A stretch of 64,000 nucleotides of DNA from CAYOEV01 sp964403075 (lineage in GTDB: Bacteria; Bacteroidota; Bacteroidia; Cytophagales; Cyclobacteriaceae). The stretch's first letter is position 1; each line of letters opens with the position of its first letter. Made by a program: the position numbers and the translations under genes. Below the pieces are notes generated by a model that worked only from the letters and a program-made list of their open reading frames with translations, was not told the origin of the DNA and searched no databases. Location of the stretch: contig CAYOEV010000002.1 in the NCBI GenBank assembly GCA_964403075.1, positions 62,001-126,000 of the forward strand, read 5' to 3'. Below, one piece after another: positions 55,275 through 63,697 of this stretch.

Positions 55275-57312
55275 CAAGCTGCTATTTGTCTTACTGCTGG
55301 GTATTGGCCCATGGCTATTTGCTCAGCCCCGTGAACTACGTAAAGCAGTGCGGGATCGTGAGGGAATGGAAAGGGACGTCTATTTCCAAGCGCTAAGAGC
55401 CGTTCAAAAAGAAAATCCACAATCAGGAATGGTTTATTACGCACTTGGTGAGTTGGAATATGGGGATTTTTTGGCTGTAGACCCGGTGCTTCAACGTGTT
55501 GCAGCCAAACAATACCTGTTGAATGCTAAAACCAATTATGGCCTGGCTAAAAATTTCATGAAGGAAGATGAGCTGATAGAGGAGTTGTTTGCGAACGAGT
55601 CTGAACTCAATAAAGACAGCCCGTTCACAGCATACAAGAAAGTAGTGGACAATAAACTGGTCACCACAGAACAAACCCTGAGAATCTTCGATGACCTCAT
55701 GTACAATTACGATCGGGCCGTTAAGAATTACCTTATTTGCCGGCAACAGTTTATAGACCTGAATGCCAGGTCTGAAAACTTGCGACAGTTTTTTCTCGAA
55801 TCAGATGAGAGCGTCAAGCGATCTGTTGCCACCATAGGCACCCATTTTGACTCCACACTCACTTATCTGGAAAAATACCAGAAGTTGTACCTGCAGATGC
55901 CTTATGCAAATAAGCAACCAGGAAAGGTTAAACTGGAAGAAATTTATCACTTCCGCATGAACGGCATGACACCCTCTAACTTTTTGACCGAAACCATCGT
56001 GCTGTGGGACTATAAAAGCTGGTCAGAAAGATTTCTGGGACTGATCAAAGAAGAAGTGGAGGGCTTAAGAGTAGAAATAGAATCTGCTTTTCAATACTTT
56101 ACGGAAACCAGCGACAAACTATTAAATACCAATGAATGTGTGACCGCAGACATTGAAGCCTACAAGCCACAACGCATTCAAAACCTGGTGACAAAATACG
56201 ATGCCTCCTCGCCGCTGGTCCATCTGATTGGCTACCTTTCCTTGAAAACTTCCTTTGCGAATACCCTCGGTTACGATAAAAATTGCAATGAATACAATAG
56301 CCAGTCGAATGATGACCTGCTTTCCAGACGCGTTCGTGTGATGCAAAACGTACATACAGAATTAGAAAAATCTGATAGCGTCGCACAATTGTTGCGGAAT
56401 GCGTCTGGTTCAACGGATTCTTTCCAATGGTTTTTCGACAAATACTTTTCGGGGTCCAGCACCTATCCCTCGTTTACGGAAGCACAAGTTTCAGACGGTC
56501 ATTCTGCATTTCGTAGAGAACTGAATAAGATAAAATCACAACACTTAAACGTACCACAGCCAGCTGACATGGTTTCTTGTTATGCATTGAGGAATGGCGG
56601 CCTATTTGTGTCTTCGGAAGGGAATAGTTGCATAGAAATGACCTTGCATACTGGAAAAAACACGGCTCTTGCCGTGGTGAAAACACCCAATAGTTATGAA
56701 CTGATGTACCTGTCCGCGGCGGGTGATGGCTACGACATAGAATGGCAAAAACCTGTGCCAGGTAAAAAAATTGAATTCGCCAAAATTGTGACAGATAGCC
56801 TGGTGGTCATCGGTGGTCACACCGGAGGCGGCTGGCTTAATTTGTACGATCTGAATGGAACGAAAAAACAAGACTTCAACATCACCGGTGTTCCTATCCA
56901 GGATGTATTCTACAACGACCTTTTACAAACCCTCACCGTACTTCAGGTTACCAATGCAACCAATCGACAATATCGCATCGGTAAATATGCACTAAGTGGG
57001 AAATCCAGTGGCAGCCAATCGTTTACCCTGACCGGTCAACTGGTATCAACGGCGATTTACGAAGGCAGTTTTTGGTTCTTTAATCATGCGGCAAGCGGTA
57101 ACGAGATGCGGGCAGATGTCATGAATGTGGAGAAATTATCCTGGGAAAAAGACATTACCTACGCACTGTCACAACCCATCTATACACCGGTGGTAATTCG
57201 AAACGATAATGTCAACCTAACCCTCATCGGTCATCCATCAGCAGACAGCGACCAAGTGGTCTATGCCCTGATTGATTACGAAGGAAATATTGAAGATGAA
57301 ACAATTTATTAA
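55261..57312 (+). CDS. Exported 683-residue protein of unknown function, middle gene of the CHAT operon
   Basis: A signal peptide (MKAINKLLFVLLLGIGPWLFAQ) is followed by about 400 mostly helical residues with TPR-like stretches (SGMVYYALGELEYGDFLAVD, RIFDDLMYNYDRAVKNY). From about residue 430 the pattern is short strands with Gly turns (VVIGGHTGGGWLNLYDLNG, STAIYEGSFWFFNH), consistent with a propeller of about six blades. I recognise no family. It overlaps both neighbours (14 and 17 bases), so its translation is coupled to theirs. It is inferred to be a periplasmic partner of the OmpA and CHAT proteins. Confidence 0.8.
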   Translation: MKAINKLLFVLLLGIGPWLFAQPRELRKAVRDREGMERDVYFQALRAVQKENPQSGMVYYALGELEYGDFLAVDPVLQRVAAKQYLLNAKTNYGLAKNFMKEDELIEELFANESELNKDSPFTAYKKVVDNKLVTTEQTLRIFDDLMYNYDRAVKNYLICRQQFIDLNARSENLRQFFLESDESVKRSVATIGTHFDSTLTYLEKYQKLYLQMPYANKQPGKVKLEEIYHFRMNGMTPSNFLTETIVLWDYKSWSERFLGLIKEEVEGLRVEIESAFQYFTETSDKLLNTNECVTADIEAYKPQRIQNLVTKYDASSPLVHLIGYLSLKTSFANTLGYDKNCNEYNSQSNDDLLSRRVRVMQNVHTELEKSDSVAQLLRNASGSTDSFQWFFDKYFSGSSTYPSFTEAQVSDGHSAFRRELNKIKSQHLNVPQPADMVSCYALRNGGLFVSSEGNSCIEMTLHTGKNTALAVVKTPNSYELMYLSAAGDGYDIEWQKPVPGKKIEFAKIVTDSLVVIGGHTGGGWLNLYDLNGTKKQDFNITGVPIQDVFYNDLLQTLTVLQVTNATNRQYRIGKYALSGKSSGSQSFTLTGQLVSTAIYEGSFWFFNHAASGNEMRADVMNVEKLSWEKDITYALSQPIYTPVVIRNDNVNLTLIGHPSADSDQVVYALIDYEGNIEDETIY

Positions 57313-60300
57313 CCTACTCCTACCGCTGGCGTTTAGTTTGCCTGTTCAGGTTGTTGGACAGCATGCGGCTGTTTTTGAAACCCAGGTCACAACCATTGAT
57401 TCGTTAATTGAAGCAAGGAATTTTTCAGGTGCTCAGGCATCCCTGGACAAACTTCAGATAATGGTGGCAGCTCTGTCCGACAATGACTCTGCTCAATTGT
57501 ATTTTGCCTCTACACAGGCCTATGTAAGTGCTGAACTCCAGGACTGCAGCAGTGCCCTCACCAATGGTAAGCGAGACCTGATGCTTCGAACTGAATTATA
57601 CGGCGCAGGAGATTTAACTACCATCAAATCCGGCATGAACCTGGGCATCTATTTCATCAATTGCGACTCAGCAACTAAAGCGCTCGCCATTTTTGAAGAA
57701 TCCATGAAATGGCACCAAACCGCCATCGGCGAGGTGGACAATCTGTATGTCCGGATACTTGAAAACATGGCTTATACCCAAGGCAAACTTGGCAATTATC
57801 AGGCAGCAGATAAATCCTATCAAGAACTGCTTGGGCTTTTGGAAAACGCCAAATCCTCTGATTTCTACATCAATGCCATAGACAACTACAGTGCCATTTT
57901 GCTGAACCAGGGAAGATACAAGGAGGCTTGTGAATTTTATGATGACCTTAAAGCCTACGCCCAAGCGCAAACCGACTATCCTTCTTTTTTAAAGGATTTT
58001 TACAATGCCTTTGTGCATCAACAGGATTACGTAAAAGGACTGGAAACTGCTGATGCCATCGTGGAAATGTACCAGGCACAACCTGCCCTCTGCGAGTCAT
58101 TCGGAATCTCCGGACCGAATGTGCAACGAGATGCGGCCAGGCTGGCCATGATTCTGGATCAAAAAAGAAAGGCACTCGATTACTATAAAAAAAGCGAGGC
58201 GCTTTTCAGTGAAGACAGGGATGCCCTCATCCATATCCTATTGGAACATGCCGAAGTGCTTGGTGCCCTCAACCAGCGCAACCAGGAGCTCAATAAACTG
58301 AGAATAAGCTATTCCCTGCAAGTAGAGAACGGTTACCGTGACAGCACCATTTATGAACAGACACTTAACCGGTTGTGTGGCTTACTGACTCAAATGGGCC
58401 AATTCGAGATGGCAGATCAGATTTTTCAGGACGAAATCACCTATCTGGAAAGCCACCCGAATACCAGCCGCACGGCCTTGGCCAAAGCTTACCAGGCTTT
58501 GGGCAACCAACGTTACCTACTACAGAATTTTAAAGATGCCGACCTGTATTTCCGCAAGGCGGAAAGCCTTTTGATTAAGGAAGGGCTCTCGAATACCGCA
58601 AGCTATGCTTCGCTTCTCAATTCGCTGGGTGCGCTGTACGAAGCCCTTGCCGATTACCAGCGTGCCGAAAGCGCTTACCGCAAAGCACTAATCATTATTC
58701 ATGGTGACGAAACCCTTAATTTGCGCATTGCCTTGACCGCCAATTTGGCCAACATCCTCTTGAACACAGACCCGGCCAATGACTCCATCGGCAGTTTACT
58801 GAATCAGGCCATCAACTGGCAGGCAGAACGGGTAGGCACACTCCACCCTGATTATGCCAATCTGTTATCTAACAGGGGACTTTTTCACCAAAAAAAAGGT
58901 GCCTATGAGCTGGCGAAACAGGATTATCTCTCTGCTAGCGACATTCTACAAGTAACTGTAGGCATTCAGCATCCTCAATACCTGACCACCCAATCCAACC
59001 TGGGTCTGCTTTATGAGGTCTTAGGTGAAAACGATAAGGCATTGGATTTAATGCTGCAAACCAAAAGCTTGTACGAGACTTATTACAAAAAATCACACCC
59101 CGGCTACCTACTGGTGTTGAATAACCTGGCCAATCTCTTCACGAAACAAGAAAAATTTGATCAGGCCGAACCACTTTTACTTGAATTGTCTGCCTATACC
59201 CTCGAGCAGATCAAGCATTCATTTACTTACTTATCGGAGCAGGAAAAGAAAAATTTCATGCTTGATAAACGTAAGTTTTTGGAGAATTTCGAAAGATATG
59301 TGGTCAGTCGCTTTTCAGTAGATCCGGCATCCCTTCGCCCTGATGTACTCGTCGACTGGTATAACCTGGAATTAAATACCCGTGGCATGCTGCTGAATTC
59401 TACCCAAAAGGTACGGAACCAAATTTTTGAAAGTGGGGATCCGGAATTGGTTGAATTATTCGCCGAATGGACCGTGGCGCGTAAACAAGTGGCAGACCTT
59501 CAGTCGGTGAAGCGCACCGAGCAATCGAGCAGTGCAGCAATGGATTCCTTACGGCAAAAAATCAATGCCCTGGAAAAAACACTTTCCCGTCGGTCTAATC
59601 AATTCAATCAAGCATTTACCGCCGCGGAAGTTACTTTCGATTCCATTCAGCAAGTGCTGGTTCCAGGAGATCTGGCCGTGGAAATCATTAAGTCAGATCT
59701 GGGTGAAATGTCCGTATATGTGGCACTGATCATTAGTCCGGATAAAAATCAACCTGAGCTTGTATTCCTGGGTAAAGGCGAAGACCTTGAAAATAGAAGT
59801 TACAAGCTCTATCAAAACACCATCAAATTCCAAATTGACGACGCCCAATCCTTTGCTTCTTACTGGCAACCTATTCACCAATGGATCGGCGACCGGGAAA
59901 TCAATCGCATCTATTTTGCGCCGGATGGCATATACCACCGGATCAATCTGGCAACCATGTACCATGCAGAAGAAAAAGAATACCTGCTAGAATCATACGA
60001 TCTCATCCAGCTGAATGCCACCAAGGATATACGCAGGGTCAAAAGCCGACGCCCACGTCCGATCAATGAATACCAGTTTTTGCTGTTGGGGCGTCCCAGT
60101 TACATGATTGGCAGCTTGCCCGCCATGGAACAACGGGATCAATTGCGCTCCTTCACATTTGACATGACTAACGTATCTGACTTGCCTGGTACCCAGGCAG
60201 AGATCATGGAAATTGCCAGCCTACTCAACGATCAGGGAATTCCGAATGAAGTGTTGATCCAGGATGAATCTACCGAAGGCGCCCTAAAAGAAAAAATCAA

Positions 60301-60781
60301 AAGTTGTGATGTCATCCATCTGGCTACCCACGGTTTTTTTGTAGATCGGAAAGCTGCCGGAGATGCGGAATACATAGACCCTATGTTGTATTCCGGATTG
60401 CTACTTGCGGGAGTCAGTAACAAGCGAACACAAAACCAAACAGAAGACGGCATTCTCACGGCCTATGAAATTATGAACACCGAATTCAAAAACAGCGACA
60501 TGGTGGTGCTGTCGGCGTGCGAAACAGGTCTTGGTGAGATCACCTCAGGTGAAGGTATTTATGGCTTACAACGGGCTTTTCTGGTTGCTGGTAGCCGAAC
60601 AATTGTAATGTCTCTTTGGAAAGTAGACGATGAGGCCACCAAAGACCTGATGTCCAGATTCTATAAAAATTACCTTAAAGGCGGCGACAAAAGAGAGGCC
60701 TTTCTGCAAGCGCAAAAGAAAATAAAAAAGAAGTACAAATCGCCTTTTTACTGGGGTGCTTTCGTCATGATCGAAGGATGA
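57296..60781 (+). CDS. Exported TPR-CHAT protein (caspase-like protease)
   Basis: 1161 residues from ATG 57296, chosen because it begins a signal peptide (MKQFINLLLPLAFSLPVQVVG); an upstream start would add eight polar residues. Tandem TPRs span about 100-680 (e.g. YASLLNSLGALYEALADYQR, TTQSNLGLLYEVLGENDKA). The C-terminal CHAT domain holds the caspase dyad H1012 (HLATHGFF) and C1075 (VVLSACETGLGE), with GSRTIVMSLWKVDD after it. CHAT proteases are usually cytoplasmic effectors cleaving a partner; export is unusual but seen in Bacteroidota. The likely substrates are the two genes before it. Confidence 0.9.
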   Translation: MKQFINLLLPLAFSLPVQVVGQHAAVFETQVTTIDSLIEARNFSGAQASLDKLQIMVAALSDNDSAQLYFASTQAYVSAELQDCSSALTNGKRDLMLRTELYGAGDLTTIKSGMNLGIYFINCDSATKALAIFEESMKWHQTAIGEVDNLYVRILENMAYTQGKLGNYQAADKSYQELLGLLENAKSSDFYINAIDNYSAILLNQGRYKEACEFYDDLKAYAQAQTDYPSFLKDFYNAFVHQQDYVKGLETADAIVEMYQAQPALCESFGISGPNVQRDAARLAMILDQKRKALDYYKKSEALFSEDRDALIHILLEHAEVLGALNQRNQELNKLRISYSLQVENGYRDSTIYEQTLNRLCGLLTQMGQFEMADQIFQDEITYLESHPNTSRTALAKAYQALGNQRYLLQNFKDADLYFRKAESLLIKEGLSNTASYASLLNSLGALYEALADYQRAESAYRKALIIIHGDETLNLRIALTANLANILLNTDPANDSIGSLLNQAINWQAERVGTLHPDYANLLSNRGLFHQKKGAYELAKQDYLSASDILQVTVGIQHPQYLTTQSNLGLLYEVLGENDKALDLMLQTKSLYETYYKKSHPGYLLVLNNLANLFTKQEKFDQAEPLLLELSAYTLEQIKHSFTYLSEQEKKNFMLDKRKFLENFERYVVSRFSVDPASLRPDVLVDWYNLELNTRGMLLNSTQKVRNQIFESGDPELVELFAEWTVARKQVADLQSVKRTEQSSSAAMDSLRQKINALEKTLSRRSNQFNQAFTAAEVTFDSIQQVLVPGDLAVEIIKSDLGEMSVYVALIISPDKNQPELVFLGKGEDLENRSYKLYQNTIKFQIDDAQSFASYWQPIHQWIGDREINRIYFAPDGIYHRINLATMYHAEEKEYLLESYDLIQLNATKDIRRVKSRRPRPINEYQFLLLGRPSYMIGSLPAMEQRDQLRSFTFDMTNVSDLPGTQAEIMEIASLLNDQGIPNEVLIQDESTEGALKEKIKSCDVIHLATHGFFVDRKAAGDAEYIDPMLYSGLLLAGVSNKRTQNQTEDGILTAYEIMNTEFKNSDMVVLSACETGLGEITSGEGIYGLQRAFLVAGSRTIVMSLWKVDDEATKDLMSRFYKNYLKGGDKREAFLQAQKKIKKKYKSPFYWGAFVMIEG

Positions 60782-60786
60782 AAAAA

Positions 60787-60809
60787 GGGAACGGTACGAG
60801 ACCGCTCCC
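60787..60809 (-). terminator. Minus-strand terminator hairpin 1
   Basis: A nine-position stem (GGGAACGGT with ACCGCTCCC, one mismatch) around ACGAG. On the minus strand it is followed by six T; on the plus strand no T-run follows. It lies six bases after the CHAT stop. Confidence 0.6.
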
Positions 60810-60821
60810 AAAACCAAAAAA

Positions 60822-60852
60822 CATATCCATGAACGGTGTTCATTGGAATATG
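60822..60852 (-). terminator. Minus-strand terminator hairpin 2
   Basis: An imperfect long stem with a perfect core ATGAAC/GTTCAT around GGT, flanked by CC/GG and CATA/TATG with single-base bulges. On the minus strand six T follow. Together with hairpin 1 it forms a tandem stop for leftward transcripts. Confidence 0.6.
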
Positions 60853-61372
60853 TACTCTTTAGACCAGCACGCTATCAACACAAAAATAGTAAATTAATAC
60901 AACGTTAATAATCAATTAATGAATAAGTTGATTTATGCGGGTTTGCCGCTGTTATTCGAGCTACGCAAGAGTTGTGATGACGGATAAGATGCGGTCCACG
61001 CCTCTATGAGGAAGGCCAACCTGAACATTGAAAAGAAATATTAACTACGTGCGCTTAGTCATTACCTATTTTCAACAAATCATCGCCACCTACCCCTGAT
61101 TATTTGGTCCATAAATCGCCTAGGATTTCACGGCCCGAAAGAAATCTATGAGACATCTGGCTGCCAAATTTGAGATAGGTAGGTACCTCTGACCCTCGAG
61201 GGAAAGCCTCGCCTTGTCTCTTGGCGACATGATCAATAATTATCTAAAGATTCCCAAAACATATTGCTCAATGCACCCAACCAGAAGACTCACCTTATGC
61301 TTTACTAAGCCATACACGCAAAAGCAGCAGTGCTTATGCACTCACTCATACTGCATGGACGGTGTTGGGCGC
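60853..61372. other. 520-base region without a recognised gene
   Basis: It lies between the tandem hairpins and the 143-residue minus-strand gene. No frame has convincing codon use or motifs, and no tRNA or known RNA fold is evident by eye. If the hairpins end the 143-residue gene's transcript, this stretch would be a long 3' untranslated region or encode a small RNA on the minus strand. Confidence 0.5.
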
Positions 61373-61804
61373 TTATTCTTGATTCAACGCTTCAGCGACA
61401 GAATCGTAATATTCAATTCTTAGCCTTTCCAGGATGTCTTTCGGATATTTGTTCAACAAAGGTTTTCTGGCCGCCTCCACGGCTTTTTTAAAATATTCAA
61501 TTTCAGGAAGAATTTTAAAATGCTTCACCAGTCCGTAATTGACCATTTCAGTTTTCCAATCCATAAAATACCATTTCATTGAGGGCTGATGAAAGGTGCG
61601 CAATGCACGCTTGTCGAATATGAACTTTGAGTAAACACCATCATTGGCCTTGACCTCATCTGCCATCATTTCAAACAATTCTTTGAATTTGGTGATGGGT
61701 ATGTAATCCGCGACCGCTACCAGAGCTATGGTACCCATGGATGGGTATACGTAACCCATGCCGAATTCATTTGCAAAGATATTTTCAAATCCCAGCTCTT
61801 CCAT
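61373..61804 (-). CDS. Unknown cytoplasmic protein, possible STAS-like partner-switch component
   Basis: 143 residues without signal peptide. Strand-helix alternation and blocks such as FKELFEMMADEV, YSKFIFDKRALRTF and HFKILPEIEYFKKAVEA recall SpoIIAA-like/STAS-type domains. No invariant phosphoserine site can be pointed to, so the fold call is weak. It is divergent, with 142 bases between, from an operon ending in a SpoIIE-type phosphatase, and this context supports a signalling role. Confidence 0.6.
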   Translation of the reverse strand: MEELGFENIFANEFGMGYVYPSMGTIALVAVADYIPITKFKELFEMMADEVKANDGVYSKFIFDKRALRTFHQPSMKWYFMDWKTEMVNYGLVKHFKILPEIEYFKKAVEAARKPLLNKYPKDILERLRIEYYDSVAEALNQE

Positions 61805-61946
61805 GTAAACAAATAATTCAGTTACCTAGTATCAACAGACGGGTAAACTTATGCCCTAATAATGAATTAAAGATTCAAAATGTTCAACGGTTTCTAAACA
61901 TTTCGTGGGGGAACGTTCAGTAAAGCAGTAGAGTTTAATTCATCGT

Positions 61947-62294
61947 ATGGAGAAACAATTAGATATTTTACTGGGTAGGTTTCTAGATACCTATCCCGAC
62001 GCTTTAGGTGTTTCTTTTCACAGCATGGAATTGCCCATGACCAGGCACCGTGGCAGCCACGGAGACATTTTGGAGAAATACAAGGACATCTCCATGATGT
62101 CTTTGGATGATGCCTTAAACACCTCCTTTTCTTTCATAATCACCACGGAAGGAAGCATCATTGTATTCTTTATTGCAAAGCTCCATTTCGTATCAGTATT
62201 CACCAAAAGCACATCCCCCAATAAAGAATTGGCGCATCAGATGCATGACGCTTTCAACGAACCATTCGAACAAATCATTAGAAAACTTGCATGA
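61947..62294 (+). CDS. Small cytoplasmic protein upstream of the SpoIIE phosphatase
   Basis: 115 residues, MEKQLDILLGRFLDTYPDAL then SFIITTEGSIIVFFIAKLHF and ELAHQMHDAFNEPFEQIIRKL. The central beta hairpin with flanking helices resembles a roadblock/LC7-like domain, but this is only a visual impression. The stop overlaps the ATG of the phosphatase gene (ATGA), so the two are translationally coupled and probably interact. Confidence 0.7.
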   Translation: MEKQLDILLGRFLDTYPDALGVSFHSMELPMTRHRGSHGDILEKYKDISMMSLDDALNTSFSFIITTEGSIIVFFIAKLHFVSVFTKSTSPNKELAHQMHDAFNEPFEQIIRKLA

Positions 62295-63382
62295 ACCCCG
62301 CCAAATTCTTTAAAAATCTTCGGTCAAATTTTGAAGATCTGATTTTTTCGGGTCTCATTCACGAGGATATTCTAAAATTCACCGAGTTAAAAAATCCTAC
62401 AAATATTGATGACTATGAGTCGTTGGTCACCAGATTGTATCACATGGCTACTGATCCTGAAAAGAAGATTGAGCTACTGATCAATCAATATGCGGAAGGC
62501 ATCTACTTGTACTTAATGAAGATCGAAAATGGATTATGGTTATTTATTTTTAGTGAAAGTGAGTCCTTCGCCAAACTCCATTTTTATGTAAAATATTTAC
62601 TTTCAACTACCACGTTTGATACCATTGATGACTCCGAGGAAGCCATTTTATCTGCGAAAGAGCAAGCATCACATGAAGCTGCCAGGCGAATCCAGGATTT
62701 GCTTCTGCCTGATTTAAGTGAAGCCCTCTCTGATTTTAGCAAATTTGAATTGTTTTATGCGCCTCGACACATTATCGGCGGTGATTTCTACTGGGCAAAA
62801 AAGGAAAACACCAAGACCTGGTTGGTAGTGGGTGACTGTACGGGTCACGGTGCCGAAGGTGCACTGAGCTCCGTGAGCATGATGTCGCTGCTCAATCAGG
62901 TGTATCAGTCAGACATTTCTCCGCACCAATTGATTAAAAATCTCAATCGCAAACTCAACCAAATGCAAAAGCAAAAGCTTGCTGAAGGATATGGAATAGG
63001 ATGTGAAATGATTGCCATTTGTATGGATAAATTGACGCATGAAATCACTTACAGCGGAACAGGACTCAACTTCTATTATTGGCACAACGGTGAGATGAAA
63101 ATCAGAAATACCAGAAAAGTATCCTTTGAGCAAGAAGAGGAACTCAGGTTTTTGCGATCCAGGCACTTGTCACTGACTGTCAAAGATCGGATCTTTATCT
63201 TCTCAGACGGATTGGTCGATCAATTGAATGAGCAAGGGCACCGGTGGAAAAAACAGGGCTTGAATCACGCCATCCGTAATCAACCTCAATTTGATTTGGC
63301 TGCTTTAACTGACGCTTTGAAAGCACACCAGGGAAGTGAGACCCAAACGGATGACATTGTGGCTATTTCCGTTGAACTGTAA
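62291..63382 (+). CDS. SpoIIE-type PP2C protein phosphatase
   Basis: 363 residues. An N-terminal domain (about 1-120) contains YLYLMKIENGLWLFIFSESES, which is similar in style to the small upstream protein. A short coiled linker (about 125-150) leads into the SpoIIE/PP2C domain with the metal-binding aspartates in GGDFYWA, VGDCTGHGAEGA, FSDGLVDQ and TDDIVAI. Such phosphatases dephosphorylate STAS-type proteins to release sigma factors or other targets. No kinase is adjacent in the window. Confidence 0.9.
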   Translation: MNPAKFFKNLRSNFEDLIFSGLIHEDILKFTELKNPTNIDDYESLVTRLYHMATDPEKKIELLINQYAEGIYLYLMKIENGLWLFIFSESESFAKLHFYVKYLLSTTTFDTIDDSEEAILSAKEQASHEAARRIQDLLLPDLSEALSDFSKFELFYAPRHIIGGDFYWAKKENTKTWLVVGDCTGHGAEGALSSVSMMSLLNQVYQSDISPHQLIKNLNRKLNQMQKQKLAEGYGIGCEMIAICMDKLTHEITYSGTGLNFYYWHNGEMKIRNTRKVSFEQEEELRFLRSRHLSLTVKDRIFIFSDGLVDQLNEQGHRWKKQGLNHAIRNQPQFDLAALTDALKAHQGSETQTDDIVAISVEL

Positions 63383-63697
63383 ATTGATATCACACCACCC
63401 TTTTCGGGGTATTCACCAATACCTGCAATTTACGTATTCAGGAATGAGACGGACATAAGCACATGAGGTGGCCTTTAACAACGCTTAATGTTTTTTTACG
63501 ATACCGTGAAAATGGGGCCGGAGATCGTTGCCTACATCATTGATAGCAAAAGTGGTGCACTGGATCACCGCCAACTCCATCGGTGCTTGTGCGTAGACAA
63601 ACCCAATGAAAAGCTCACCTGCTTTACGCAATTTATATTGACATGGTAAGAGTGAACTGAGTTTATGATTTTAGTCCCTCTTATCAAAAAAACACTT
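63383..63697. other. Intergenic region with a doubtful 53-codon frame
   Basis: 315 bases after the phosphatase. The only frame of note is 63488-63649 plus (MFFYDTVKMGPEIVAYIID, ending FTQFILTW), with no family match, so it may be a remnant. No terminator stands out. Confidence 0.4.

Noticed and set aside
60936..61020. Possible structured RNA in the G/C-richer part after the CHAT operon
   Set aside because: No extended pairing or known RNA signature could be traced by hand.
61214..61423. 69-codon plus-strand frame after the CHAT operon
   Set aside because: It is rich in Cys, Tyr and His without pattern and overlaps the end of the 143-residue minus-strand gene.
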